Positions 35,894 to 45,970 of a DNA stretch of 64,000 nt are shown here, one piece after another. A model generated the notes under the pieces. That model had not been told where the DNA came from. It did not search any database and worked only from the letters and a program-made list of their open reading frames with translations. Made by a program: the position numbers and the translations under genes. The number at the start of each line of letters is the position of its first letter. Position 1 is the stretch's first letter. The stretch is from Myroides marinus (GTDB lineage Bacteria > Bacteroidota > Bacteroidia > Flavobacteriales > Flavobacteriaceae): positions 310,001 through 374,000 of the forward strand of contig NZ_FNYS01000002.1 of NCBI RefSeq assembly GCF_900109075.1, in the 5' to 3' direction.

Positions 35894-36607
35894 TTATAAA
35901 AAAATGGTTTCTAACACTAACTAACATATTTATAACGATTAGAAGTTTTAATACTAATATCAATAAAAACTATCGTTAGAACTCCTTTTTCCCTATTCTT
36001 TACGTAGTACTTTAGTAAAAAAACTACTGAAAACTAAACAGTTATTTATGTTTGAATTGCATCATTTTTATCTATGACGCAAAGATTGCAACTTTAACGC
36101 TAAAATTCAAGGACATTTAAAAGAATGTATTGAACATTTGAGGGTTTTAACACATTAGATAACATAAACATTCAAAAAATCTAATAGATAAACAACAGCA
36201 TCAAAGGAGATAAACAAACCACCAACACCAAATGTCGAAGACAAACATTCCTAATTCTTCATTTTAAATTCTTCATTGAATAATGCCCTCATTTGCTCTT
36301 TTTGGCTCCATAATCCCTTTTTGACCTAATATGGCTAGCCGAAAACACATAAACAACTAAATGTCAATAATTTATAAACAATAAAATTAAGTTTGTTTTG
36401 ATACTGTTCGGTAATTACTAGTGTTTACTTGGGATGAAAGGCTGTTTTCAAAACCATACCAAACTCGTACCCAAACCATCTACATAATAAACACTAGTAC
36501 AACAGTAGCATATCTGAAGAATAAGAGTGACAGTCTTTTTCAAAAAAGGGAGTATGAGATAAATAATTTTAGTAATTTGCACCTAACTCAAATAAACTAA
36601 AACAATT
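35894..36607. other. Non-coding region with dispersed repeat
   Basis: About 700 bases without a gene between the divergent sufA and MBL-hydrolase genes. It contains copy 1 of a 92-bp dispersed repeat (36392-36483). No other structure was recognised. Confidence 0.55.
36392..36483 (+). repeat. Dispersed 92-bp repeat, copy 1
   Basis: Matches the reverse complement of 60766-60857 at about 85 of 92 positions by eye, including CTAGTGTTTACTTGGGAT and CAAACTCGTACCCAAACC. It contains a small palindrome GTTTTCAAAAC. It lies in non-coding DNA. Confidence 0.85.
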
Positions 36608-37468
36608 ATGAAATTATATGCTATAGAGAGTGGCAATTTTAAACTAGACGGTGGTGCTATGTTTGGAGTTGTACCTAAAGTGATATGGAACAAAACAAAT
36701 CCTGCAGATGACAATAACTTAATAGATCTAGGTGCCAGATTACTACTAATAGAAGAAGGTAATAAACTGATACTTATCGATACAGGTATGGGTAATAAAC
36801 AGTCTGAGAAGTTCTTTGGGTATTATAATTTATGGGGTGATCACAGTCTAGACGCTTCCTTAGCAAAGCACGGATTTCACAGAGATGACATTACTGATGT
36901 ATTCTTAACACACCTTCACTTTGACCACGTAGGTGGAGCAGTTAATTGGAACTCGGATCGTACAGGGTATGTAAATGCCTTTAAAAATGCGAAATACTGG
37001 ACGAACGAAAATCACTGGGAATGGGCTACTAAACCTAATGCTCGTGAGAAAGCGTCGTTCTTACCAGAGAACATTATCCCAATACAAGAAAGTGGTGCTC
37101 TTAACTTTATCCAAAGACCTGAAGGAAATATACTACATAACTCAGAATTAGGATTCGACATCTTCTTCGCCGATGGACATACTGAGAAGCAAATGATACC
37201 AATCATAGACTATAAGGGCAAGAAGATAGCATATACTGCAGACTTACTGCCTACTGTAGGTCACATCCCACTTCCATATGTTATGGGATATGATACTAGA
37301 CCACTACTTACACTAGATGAGAAAGAGAAATTTCTGAAAACTGCAGCTGATGAGAATTGGTATTTATTCTTAGAACACGATGCTTATAACGAGATAATCA
37401 CAGTACAACATACTGAAAAAGGTGTGAGACTAAATGAGAATTTAAAAGCTAATGATATCTTAATTTAG
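36608..37468 (+). CDS. MBL-fold metallo-hydrolase
   Basis: A 286-residue metallo-beta-lactamase-fold hydrolase. The metal-binding motif HLHFDH is at 102-107, with further ligands likely in FADGHTEKQM and AYTADLLP. The layout (ALLLIEEGNKLILIDTGMGN, then a bulky insertion) resembles AHL-lactonase-like members, but the substrate is unknown. It is monocistronic between sufA and the S8 protease gene. Confidence 0.85.
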   Translation: MKLYAIESGNFKLDGGAMFGVVPKVIWNKTNPADDNNLIDLGARLLLIEEGNKLILIDTGMGNKQSEKFFGYYNLWGDHSLDASLAKHGFHRDDITDVFLTHLHFDHVGGAVNWNSDRTGYVNAFKNAKYWTNENHWEWATKPNAREKASFLPENIIPIQESGALNFIQRPEGNILHNSELGFDIFFADGHTEKQMIPIIDYKGKKIAYTADLLPTVGHIPLPYVMGYDTRPLLTLDEKEKFLKTAADENWYLFLEHDAYNEIITVQHTEKGVRLNENLKANDILI

Positions 37469-37544
37469 TGTTAAGTACCTCTCTAAGATGTAACTTATTT
37501 ATATTTTTAGCACGAATAACATTGATAATTTAAATTTAACTATA

Positions 37545-39158
37545 ATGCGATTGATTAAACCTTTATACCTATCAGCTGCTTTAGCACTAGCTTTGACTAG
37601 CTGTGGTACTGCTAGTAAGGTGGTGAGTACTCCTATAGGTGGAGTGGATAATTTACCAAAAAGAACTACTAAACTAACAGACGAACAACTAAAGAGATGG
37701 AGTCACTTAGATATCATTAATGATACTGTGCCTGGTATGTCTGTTGATAGAGCTTATGAAGAAATTCTGAAAGGAAAAAAATTACCTAAAAAAGTAATAG
37801 TAGGGGTAGTAGATTCAGGTATCGAGATTGATCACGATGATTTAAAACCTCAAGTGTGGACGAATCCTAAAGAAGTAGCTGGTAATGGTATCGATGATGA
37901 TAACAATGGATACATCGACGATATGCACGGATGGAACTTCTTAGGTAAATCTGTACATGAGAACGTAGAGATGGTACGTGTTATCCGTAGAGGTGATGAC
38001 GGATCAGCTCAATATAAAAGAGCAGTAAAAGAATACGAAAAAGAAATTAAAGATAATCAAGAGAGTCAGATCAGAGTAGATATGTTACTACGTGCTAATG
38101 AGCGCTTAGCTAAATATCTAGATAAGAAAGATTATACAATGGATGACTTAAACAAGATTCCATTAGACGCTCCTGAGGAAATCACTCATTCTAAAAATGT
38201 TATTTATAACATCTTAGCAGGTGGTAGAGAATTATCTTGGTTAGAAGCTTATAAAAATAGCGTAGAAAGCAAGAGAAAAAATCACTTAAACTTAGATCTA
38301 GATGCTAGAAAATTAGTAGGTGACAATTCTTCTGATATCAACGATAGAATCTATGGTGATAACAACGTACTAGGTCCTGTAAGAGACGAGGCTAAACACG
38401 GTACTCACGTAGCTGGTATCATCGCTCAGACTCGTGGTAATGACTTAGGAGGTGATGGTGTAGCATCTAGCGTAGTTGAGATTATGGCTGTAAGAGCTGT
38501 ACCAGATGGTGATGAGTATGATAAAGATATCGCATTAGGTATCAGATATGCTGTAGATAATGGGGCTAAAGTAATCAACGGAAGTTTCGGTAAATACTTT
38601 GAAGAAAATAGCCAATGGGTACGCGATGCTATCGTATACGCAGAGGAGAAAGATGTACTTATCGTAGTAGCTGCTGGTAATGATGCTAAAGACTTAAACA
38701 TCCCTGGTGGTGTAGAGCGTTACCCTAATGATAACGTAAATATGGGGCCTGAGATTTCTAATAACTTCTTAGTAGTAGGAGCTCTTAACCCAGAATTTGG
38801 TAAAAACATGGTGGCTCGTTTCTCTAACTACGGTCACTATGATGTAGACGTATTCGCTCCTGGAGTGAAGATCTATGCTACAGTACCTAATAATACTTAT
38901 GAGTACTTACAGGGTACTTCTATGGCATCGCCTAACGTGGCTGGTGTAGCTGCTCTAGTGAGAGCTTACTACCCAGAGTTTACAGCTGGTGAGGTTAAGA
39001 AGATTATCATGGACTCAGGTGTAGCAGTTAACTTCGATGTAGTAGTAGGTGACAAAAAAGAGTTGAGAAACTTTAAGTCAATCTCTACTTCAGGTAAGTT
39101 CGTGAATGCATACAATGCATTATTATTGGCTGAAAAATTATCAAAAGCTAAGAAATAA
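37545..39158 (+). CDS. S8 family serine peptidase, lipoprotein
   Basis: A 537-residue subtilisin-like protease with a lipoprotein signal (LTSC, Cys20). The catalytic triad by motif is Asp90 (VGVVDSGIEIDHDD), His285 (HGTHVAG) and Ser459 (GTSMASP). About 190 residues separate Asp from His, far more than in subtilisin; the insertion is helical and charged. The protein is probably anchored on the cell surface or in the periplasm. The M1 peptidase gene follows 80 bases downstream, after a hairpin. Confidence 0.93.
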   Translation: MRLIKPLYLSAALALALTSCGTASKVVSTPIGGVDNLPKRTTKLTDEQLKRWSHLDIINDTVPGMSVDRAYEEILKGKKLPKKVIVGVVDSGIEIDHDDLKPQVWTNPKEVAGNGIDDDNNGYIDDMHGWNFLGKSVHENVEMVRVIRRGDDGSAQYKRAVKEYEKEIKDNQESQIRVDMLLRANERLAKYLDKKDYTMDDLNKIPLDAPEEITHSKNVIYNILAGGRELSWLEAYKNSVESKRKNHLNLDLDARKLVGDNSSDINDRIYGDNNVLGPVRDEAKHGTHVAGIIAQTRGNDLGGDGVASSVVEIMAVRAVPDGDEYDKDIALGIRYAVDNGAKVINGSFGKYFEENSQWVRDAIVYAEEKDVLIVVAAGNDAKDLNIPGGVERYPNDNVNMGPEISNNFLVVGALNPEFGKNMVARFSNYGHYDVDVFAPGVKIYATVPNNTYEYLQGTSMASPNVAGVAALVRAYYPEFTAGEVKKIIMDSGVAVNFDVVVGDKKELRNFKSISTSGKFVNAYNALLLAEKLSKAKK

Positions 39159-39187
39159 AAACTTGTAACTAAGTAACCCTTAATATA

Positions 39188-39223
39188 AAAACTCCACATT
39201 TATCTACATATTTGTGGAGTTTT
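39188..39223 (+). terminator. Terminator of the S8 peptidase gene
   Basis: A 10-bp stem (39189-39198 with 39213-39222) with a 14-base loop and a short T stretch, just upstream of the M1 peptidase start. Confidence 0.65.
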
Positions 39224-39238
39224 GATTTCAAACACATT

Positions 39239-41134
39239 ATGAAAAAAATTTTACTAGCACTAGCTATTTGCTCTATTTCACTTGTAGAAGCATTAGCTCA
39301 AAACAATCCTAATCCAGGTTATTGGCAACAGCACGTTGACTATAAGATGGACGTAAAGATGGATGTAAAAAAATACCAGTATCAAGGTACACAAAAACTT
39401 ACTTACACTAACAACTCTCCTGATACGTTAAAGGTAGTTTACTTCCACTTATACTACAATGCCTTCCAACCTAGCAGTGATATGAATGCGTTATTATCTA
39501 ATATCGCTGATCCTGATGGTCGTATGGTAGATACTAAAACTGTTAGAGGTCAAAAAGTTTATGAAAGCAGAATTACTAAACTTAAAGACAACGAAATAGG
39601 ATACATGAAGGTATCTAAAATGACTCAAGATGGTCAGCCTGTAGATACTAAAGAGGTAGGTACGATCCTAGAGGTGACTCTTAATAAACCTATCGCTCCT
39701 AAATCTTCTACAGTATTTAATCTGAACTTTAACGGACAAGCTCCTGTGATGATCCGTAGAGCAGGTAGAAACTCTAAAGAGGGTGTGGCATTATCTATGT
39801 CTCAATGGTTCCCTAAAATCGCTGAATATGACTTCGAAGGATGGCATGCTGAGCAGTACTTAGGTAGAGAGTTCCACAGTGTATGGGGTGACTTCGATGT
39901 GAAAATCACTATCGACAAAAACTACATCTTAGGAGGTACTGGAGAATTAGTAAATAGAAATGAAATAGGATATGGATATCAAGATGCTGGTATCGAAGAT
40001 AGTTCTATCAAAAAAGGTAAAGAGCTTACATGGAACTTTAAAGCTAAAAATGTATTAGACTTTACATGGGCTGCAGATCCTGATTATATCCACGATACAT
40101 TTGATGGACCTGATGGTATCAAGCTTCACTTCTTATATAAAAACAATCCTAAAATCATAGATAACTGGAAAAAACTACAGCCAGTAACTGCTGAGATTAT
40201 CAAGTTTATCAATGAGAATGTAGGACCTTATCCTTATGACAGATACTCTGTAATCCAAGGTGGAGATGGTGGTATGGAATATTCTATGTGTACACTTATC
40301 ACAGGTGAGAGATCATTCCCTAGCTTAGTAGGTGTTACTGCACATGAGTTAGGTCACAGCTGGTTCCAACATGCGTTAGCTACTAATGAGACTAAACATG
40401 AGTGGATGGACGAAGGATTTACTTCTTTTATAGCTGACTTAGCGTTGCTTAAGATTATGCCTAAAGACCAACAAGAAGACGAAAATCCTTTTGGATCTAC
40501 ATATAAGAGTTATTATAACTTAGTGGCTAAAGGAATGCAAGAGCCTTTAAGTACTCATGCTGATCACTACTTAACGAATAGAGCTTACTCTACATCTGCT
40601 TACAGTAGAGGATCTATATTCTTAACTCAGTTATCTTACTTAATCGGATGGGATAACATGATGAAAACATTACAAACGTTCTACAGTGAGTACAAATTAA
40701 CTCACCCTACTCCTAATGACTTTAAACGCGTAGCGGAGAAAGTATCTGGAGCTGTGTTAGACCAATATATGATCGACTGGACTCAAACTAATAATACGAT
40801 AGACTACTCTATCTTATTCGTAGAAGAGTTACAAAAAGATCAAACATTGGTGACTTTAGGTAGATTAGGTAGAATGGGAATGCCTCTAGATATCTTAGTA
40901 GAATATGAAGATGGTTCTATAGAGACGTTCTATGTACCATATACTTCTATGCACTGGACTAAACCTAATCCATATGTTAAATACGAAAGAACTGTATTAG
41001 CTGGATGGGGATGGGCTCAACCAGAATACAAGTTTACAATCAATAAACCAAAGAGTTCTATTAAAACTATTATGATAGATCCTAGCCAATTTATGGCTGA
41101 TGTAAATCAAGAAAATAGTATTTATAAGAAATAA
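39239..41134 (+). CDS. M1 family zinc metallopeptidase
   Basis: A 631-residue exported aminopeptidase-type enzyme. The start is the ATG at 39239 (MKKILLALAICSISLVEALA, a signal peptide); an in-frame ATG nine codons upstream would spoil the signal and lie in the preceding hairpin. The zinc motif HELGH (369-373) has the third ligand Glu392 in WMDEGF, and GGMEYSM (344-350) is the GxMEN equivalent. It is probably periplasmic or outer-membrane associated and aids peptide use together with the upstream S8 protease. Confidence 0.93.
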   Translation: MKKILLALAICSISLVEALAQNNPNPGYWQQHVDYKMDVKMDVKKYQYQGTQKLTYTNNSPDTLKVVYFHLYYNAFQPSSDMNALLSNIADPDGRMVDTKTVRGQKVYESRITKLKDNEIGYMKVSKMTQDGQPVDTKEVGTILEVTLNKPIAPKSSTVFNLNFNGQAPVMIRRAGRNSKEGVALSMSQWFPKIAEYDFEGWHAEQYLGREFHSVWGDFDVKITIDKNYILGGTGELVNRNEIGYGYQDAGIEDSSIKKGKELTWNFKAKNVLDFTWAADPDYIHDTFDGPDGIKLHFLYKNNPKIIDNWKKLQPVTAEIIKFINENVGPYPYDRYSVIQGGDGGMEYSMCTLITGERSFPSLVGVTAHELGHSWFQHALATNETKHEWMDEGFTSFIADLALLKIMPKDQQEDENPFGSTYKSYYNLVAKGMQEPLSTHADHYLTNRAYSTSAYSRGSIFLTQLSYLIGWDNMMKTLQTFYSEYKLTHPTPNDFKRVAEKVSGAVLDQYMIDWTQTNNTIDYSILFVEELQKDQTLVTLGRLGRMGMPLDILVEYEDGSIETFYVPYTSMHWTKPNPYVKYERTVLAGWGWAQPEYKFTINKPKSSIKTIMIDPSQFMADVNQENSIYKK

Positions 41135-41140
41135 TATACC

Positions 41141-41176
41141 AAGGGCTGTCTCAGATGTGAGACAGCCCTTTTTTAT
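41141..41176 (+). terminator. Terminator of the M1 peptidase gene
   Basis: A perfect 13-bp stem (41141-41153 with 41158-41170), a GATG loop and a T-run. Its arm (AAGGGCTGTCT) recurs in the holB terminator. Confidence 0.93.
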
Positions 41177-41277
41177 TTATCTATAGGTATCATCTAAATA
41201 TAAAGGGTACTTACCTCCTACTCTTACAGCTCTGTTCAATCTGTACATTTATTTATAAATATTTCATATTCCTTTGT

Positions 41278-41285
41278 TACCTTTG
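41278..41285 (+). promoter_or_regulatory. -7 element abutting rnpA
   Basis: TACCTTTG ends 8 bases before the rnpA ATG, leaving only a few bases of mRNA leader. Confidence 0.45.
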
Positions 41286-41293
41286 TCGCAGAT

Positions 41294-41701
41294 ATGGAAC
41301 AAAAGAAATACAATTATCCTAAAAAGGAAAAGCTTAAAAGTAAGATAGCTATCGACGAATTATTTACAACTGGTAAGACTGTGAGTAAATATCCGTTAAG
41401 GATGGTCTATGTACAGATAGCTAATGATGATAACCTACCTCTTAAAGTAGGTGTTTCTGTATCTAAACGTCACTTTAAAAAAGCAGTTGATAGAAACTAC
41501 TTCAAAAGACTGTTACGTGAAGCATACAGACTGAATAAGCATATGCTATTAGATCATGTCGATCAACCTTATGCGATGATGCTGTTCTATCAATCAAAGG
41601 ATAGACTTACTTTTCAAGAAGTTAATTATAAAATGGTTAAGCTATTCGAAAAGTTCATTGATGCAACTAGCCCTGAAAAAAAAGAAGAAGATTCTCAATA
41701 G
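41294..41701 (+). CDS. rnpA: Ribonuclease P protein component
   Basis: A 135-residue protein subunit that helps the RNase P RNA remove tRNA 5' leaders. The family RNR signature KKAVDRNYFKRLLREAYR is present (about 60-77) after the FTTGKTVSKYPLRMVY segment. It is slightly longer than usual because of a charged C-terminal tail (EKKEEDSQ). It is not next to rpmH or dnaA here, although a putative origin lies 16-18 kb away. The mRNA is probably nearly leaderless. Confidence 0.95.
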   Translation: MEQKKYNYPKKEKLKSKIAIDELFTTGKTVSKYPLRMVYVQIANDDNLPLKVGVSVSKRHFKKAVDRNYFKRLLREAYRLNKHMLLDHVDQPYAMMLFYQSKDRLTFQEVNYKMVKLFEKFIDATSPEKKEEDSQ

Positions 41702-41717
41702 TTTTCTTTTTCCACAA

Positions 41718-41725
41718 TATATTTG
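41718..41725 (+). promoter_or_regulatory. -7 element downstream of rnpA
   Basis: TATATTTG, a full match, 236 bases before the phosphatase gene. It would give a long leader containing a 19-codon ORF (41803-41862). Confidence 0.35.
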
Positions 41726-41960
41726 CAGTATATCAGAATAACACTTAACTTGATAGTTTTCTGAGGTTTATTTATTATTATCTATTAAATAGGCATAATA
41801 TTATGTACGATACAGCCTTTTTAATAGTTATGATATATATAGGTATAGTGATATATAGTTAGTATTAGATACCTTAAAACAATCAATAAGTCGTAAATAC
41901 TTAGAAAATATTGTGGTAAATCACTCTAAGATTTTTTAGAGATAATATAGTGGTAGCTCT

Positions 41961-42821
41961 ATGCAAAATTTAAAGAAAGACAATTGTGGTACTCAAGGAA
42001 ATGTGATTAGCTCAGAGAAAAATCAGAATTCCTTCGAACTTTATATCTCTAAAACAGATACAGAAACAACGGTAAAAGGTCTGCGTCAACTTCCTCTAGA
42101 TGGACAGTCTAACTTTAGAGATCTAGGTGGGTATAAAACAGTAGATCAAAAGACTGTAAAATGGGGACAACTATTCCGCTCCGGACAATTGAGCAATCTT
42201 ACAGATAAAGATTTACATTACCTAAGTACTATACCACTGAAGACTATCATAGATTTTAGAAGTGAAGAAGAGAGTAAAGAACAGGTAACTCTATTACCTC
42301 CTACTGTGTCTAATGAGGTATTACTACCTATCAAACCTGGTAACCTTAGTAAAAATAATGTAATGCAGATAGTGATGGATGCGAATGATGTCTTAGCGAA
42401 TAAGCTATTAGTAGATATCAACGAACAACTCGTACTGCATAACCAAGATGAATATAAAGCTTTCTTTAAAGAAGTGGAAAGAGCTGACGCTCCTCTAATG
42501 TTTAACTGTACAGCAGGAAAGGACAGAACAGGGTTAGCTGCTGCTCTACTACTAACAGCTCTAGGTGTGGATAAAGAAACAGTAAGAGAAGATTACCTAC
42601 TGACTAACCACTGTGTAAGTTTAAATACACTGAATATACAAGAACAATTTGACCTGAACGACGATCAGGCAAATGTGTTACTAACATTATTTACTGTGAA
42701 AGAACAGTATCTAGATAAAGCCCTAAGCACTATCGAACAACATTATAACACGGTTGAGAACTTCTTAACTGATGCTTTAGAGGTAGATATCGCTTTATTA
42801 AAATCGAAATATCTTTACTAG
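41961..42821 (+). CDS. Tyrosine-protein phosphatase family protein
   Basis: A 286-residue phosphatase of the Y_phosphatase3 group. The P-loop is CTAGKDR (183-189, the CX5R motif with nucleophile Cys183). The opening NFRDLGGYKT (51-60) is typical of bacterial tyrosine/lipid phosphatases related to MptpB. No signal peptide is evident; the first 35 residues are polar and may be disordered. It stands alone between rnpA and kup. Confidence 0.88.
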   Translation: MQNLKKDNCGTQGNVISSEKNQNSFELYISKTDTETTVKGLRQLPLDGQSNFRDLGGYKTVDQKTVKWGQLFRSGQLSNLTDKDLHYLSTIPLKTIIDFRSEEESKEQVTLLPPTVSNEVLLPIKPGNLSKNNVMQIVMDANDVLANKLLVDINEQLVLHNQDEYKAFFKEVERADAPLMFNCTAGKDRTGLAAALLLTALGVDKETVREDYLLTNHCVSLNTLNIQEQFDLNDDQANVLLTLFTVKEQYLDKALSTIEQHYNTVENFLTDALEVDIALLKSKYLY

Positions 42822-42920
42822 AGTAAGATTAGCCACTAAGATGTAAATGTACTCTCTCTGACTACTGACTTTTAGTAACCATATAGTTACAAATAATAAG
42901 TTTTAAATTACACACATTTT

Positions 42921-44903
42921 ATGCAAGCAAGTTCATCGCATGGTAACCATTCTCAACTAAGTAAAATTACTTTAGGTACACTATTAGTGACCTTAGGTAT
43001 CATTTATGGAGATATTGGTACATCCCCTCTTTATGTAATGAAGGCGATTATAGGTAAAGAAATAATACGTGAGGATATCGTACTAGGTGCTATCTCATGT
43101 GTGTTCTGGACCCTTACTTTACAAACCACAATTAAATATGTATTCTTAACGCTAAAGGCAGACAATAACGGGGAAGGGGGAATATTCTCTCTATACACTT
43201 TAGTCAAGAAACTAAAAAAACGTTGGTTATTAATACCTGCTATTATAGGTGGAAGTGCGCTGTTAGCAGATGGTATCATCACCCCTCCTATCTCTATATC
43301 TTCTGCTATAGAAGGTCTTAGAATTTACGAACCAAACCTGAAGACTATCCCTATCGTTATAGGTATTATCTTTATCTTATTCGTAATCCAGCAGTTTGGT
43401 ACTAAGACAATTGGTAAATTCTTTGGGCCAATGATGACGCTTTGGTTCTTAATGATTGGTGTTATTGGATTATCTCACTTATTAGGTAATCTAGCAGTAC
43501 TAAAAGCTATCAACCCTTACTACGCAATGCACCTACTGTCTATACACTCAGAAGGATACTTTGTATTAGGTTTTGTATTTCTGTGTACAACAGGGGCTGA
43601 GGCATTATATAGTGATCTAGGTCACTGTGGTATAAAAAATATCAGAATAACATGGGCATTCGTAAAAACAATGTTAGTATTATGTTATTTCGGTCAGGGA
43701 GCTTATTTAATCAATTATTCTGGTGAAACCCTACTTACCCTTTCTCCAGATAAAGTTAATCCCGTAAATCCCTTCTTTTTAGTTATGCCTGAGTGGTTCT
43801 TACCATTTGGTATTGCAATAGCTACCATAGCTGCTGTTATTGCTTCTCAAGCATTAATCAGTGGGTCATTTACCTTAATCAATGAGGCTATACGCCTTAA
43901 CTTATGGCCTAAGGTAATGGTTAAATTCCCTACTAATGTAAAAGGACAATTATACATCCCTTCTATTAATTGGTTGTTATTCTTAGGATGTGTATTCGTA
44001 GTACTACACTTCGAAGAATCAGGTAATATGGAGGCTGCTTATGGTTTAGCCATTACACTGTGTATGATTATGACTACGATTCTGTTAGGGTACTATATGT
44101 ATCTAAAACGTGTACATATCATTATCATAGCTATAGTGGAAATAGCTTACCTAAGTTTAGAAGTTTCGTTCTTTATTGCTAATGTTCAGAAGTTTACTCA
44201 CGGAGGATATGTGACTGTATTTATTGCTTCCTTATTAGCTGGTACTATGGTTATTAATTACTTAGCAAAGAAAATTAGAAAGAACTATACCGAATTCGTA
44301 AATATAGAACAGTATAAAGATGTATTACAGGATATTAGTACTGATACTAGTATTCCTAAATTTGCGTCTAACTTGATCTACCTTACGAACTCTAATACTT
44401 GTTCTAAGATAGAATACAAAATACTGTACTCTATTACTCAGAGAAGACCTAAACGCGCTGATAACTATTGGTTCGTTCATGTACACGTAAGTGACCAACC
44501 TTATAATCTAGAATACAAGATCCAAAAGATGGGAGCTGACAACTTAATACGTGTGGACTTTTACTTAGGTTTTAGAAATGATCAAAAGATTAGTGTACTA
44601 TTAAAACAGGTGTTAAAAGAACTTGTTAGCACTGGTGAAATAGATGTTATTAGTAAATACGCTTCTCTACAAAAGAACAATATATACACTGACTTCGAAT
44701 ACGTAATCATAGAGAAAGAGTTGTCTTATGACAATGAATTACCTGCTCACGAAAAGATAATATTAATGCTTTATGAATGGCTAAAAAAACTAGCTCTGTC
44801 AGAAGAGAAAGCTTTTGGTCTAGATAGTAGCTCTGTCACTGTAGAAAGGTTCCCGATGGTGATAAATCCTATCGAAGAACTTCCTCTTACAAGAAGAGAA
44901 TAA
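42921..44903 (+). CDS. kup: Kup-family potassium transporter
   Basis: A 660-residue K+/H+ symporter of the KUP/HAK/KT family. Twelve membrane helices occupy the first about 460 residues. The hallmark YGDIGTSPLYV is at about 29-39, followed by KADNNGEGGIFSLY, and the C-terminal third is cytoplasmic and soluble. Length is normal. It has its own terminator shared with the convergent DUF4837 gene. Confidence 0.96.
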   Translation: MQASSSHGNHSQLSKITLGTLLVTLGIIYGDIGTSPLYVMKAIIGKEIIREDIVLGAISCVFWTLTLQTTIKYVFLTLKADNNGEGGIFSLYTLVKKLKKRWLLIPAIIGGSALLADGIITPPISISSAIEGLRIYEPNLKTIPIVIGIIFILFVIQQFGTKTIGKFFGPMMTLWFLMIGVIGLSHLLGNLAVLKAINPYYAMHLLSIHSEGYFVLGFVFLCTTGAEALYSDLGHCGIKNIRITWAFVKTMLVLCYFGQGAYLINYSGETLLTLSPDKVNPVNPFFLVMPEWFLPFGIAIATIAAVIASQALISGSFTLINEAIRLNLWPKVMVKFPTNVKGQLYIPSINWLLFLGCVFVVLHFEESGNMEAAYGLAITLCMIMTTILLGYYMYLKRVHIIIIAIVEIAYLSLEVSFFIANVQKFTHGGYVTVFIASLLAGTMVINYLAKKIRKNYTEFVNIEQYKDVLQDISTDTSIPKFASNLIYLTNSNTCSKIEYKILYSITQRRPKRADNYWFVHVHVSDQPYNLEYKIQKMGADNLIRVDFYLGFRNDQKISVLLKQVLKELVSTGEIDVISKYASLQKNNIYTDFEYVIIEKELSYDNELPAHEKIILMLYEWLKKLALSEEKAFGLDSSSVTVERFPMVINPIEELPLTRRE

Positions 44904-44906
44904 AAC

Positions 44907-44945
44907 AAAAAGAGTCCTTAATAATTATATTAAGGACTCTTTTTT
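44907..44945. terminator. Bidirectional terminator between kup and the DUF4837 gene
   Basis: A stem of at least 12 bp (44911-44922 with 44929-44940), extendable through the A/T flanks, with a 6-base loop and poly-T on both strands. Confidence 0.92.
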
Positions 44946-44964
44946 ATTGTTAAGTATTAACTTC

Positions 44965-45945
44965 TTATTTAAATGTAAGTGTATTGACTATTGCTTCCAT
45001 TTCCATCAGTATAGCGCGTTTTCCCATAGATGGATTGTACACTAATGCTTCGATGAATAAATATCTTTTAGCTTTTTCGTCTCTAAAAGCATAACTCATA
45101 TATGGGCCACTCATAAAGCTATTCTGCATATCCCAGTCACCATTAAACTCATAAACTGTTCTCCCTTGTCGAACAAACTGTTTATTAGTAGGCATATTAC
45201 CTTCATTAGGGCTCAAAAATGAATTATCTTCTATAGAATGTATATACTTACCATTGACTGAATCTTTAACCGCTAAAAGGTTATTTATAACAGTATTATC
45301 TGTATTCTCTATTCTCTCGATGGGAATATCATAGATAAGTACATTACTACTACCCGAGGCCACATCTTTCTTATACCATACAAAGTGATCACTGTTACTA
45401 ACTAATTTATAAGTAGTCGGTAAAGTAAGGTTAACTCTAAACTTATCTTGAAAGAAGTTAGCATCTACTAAGCTACCTTTTAATAACTTATTAGTTATAA
45501 CCTCAAACTCTGACGTCAGTATAGTATTGACTATAGAATCTGCATTCTTTCTTAACTCGTTTACCAGACCAGCTTTAGAATCACCACTGACAGTAAAATA
45601 TAGTTGAGTATTAGCAAACTTATTCTTCTCTAACTGAAAACCATTATTATTATAATTATCAGAAAAGACAATGATATTTCTCCTACCCTTTGTCCTAGAT
45701 GAAAAAAGATTGGGAGATATCTGCGATATTAAAAACTTCGCTTCTGGCGGCGTAATCCCTTCGATAGGTGTAGCTAGATACTCTCTAATACTATCTCCTA
45801 CTGAACCTGACCAAAGTCTATCGTTTATAACTATCAATACTTGGCAAGGTTCTTCTGTACTATTAATTTCTTTATCATTAGCTGTTCTTTCTTTACAGCT
45901 AAACAACATAAAAAGTAATATGATAAAATAACCTAAACGCTTCAC
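44965..45945 (-). CDS. DUF4837 family lipoprotein
   Basis: A 326-residue lipoprotein. The start is placed at the GTG at 45943-45945, because from there the protein begins with KRLGYFIILLFMLFSC, a standard lipoprotein signal. An in-frame TTG 8 codons upstream is possible but less likely. The body fits DUF4837 (LIVINDRLWSGSVGDSIREY near the N-terminus). The function of the family is unknown. It lies 25 bases after the MltD-like gene, and the two are probably co-transcribed, suggesting an envelope role. Confidence 0.8.
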   Translation of the reverse strand: MKRLGYFIILLFMLFSCKERTANDKEINSTEEPCQVLIVINDRLWSGSVGDSIREYLATPIEGITPPEAKFLISQISPNLFSSRTKGRRNIIVFSDNYNNNGFQLEKNKFANTQLYFTVSGDSKAGLVNELRKNADSIVNTILTSEFEVITNKLLKGSLVDANFFQDKFRVNLTLPTTYKLVSNSDHFVWYKKDVASGSSNVLIYDIPIERIENTDNTVINNLLAVKDSVNGKYIHSIEDNSFLSPNEGNMPTNKQFVRQGRTVYEFNGDWDMQNSFMSGPYMSYAFRDEKAKRYLFIEALVYNPSMGKRAILMEMEAIVNTLTFK

Positions 45946-45970
45946 TTTTATTCTGGTTTTAAACAACAAT

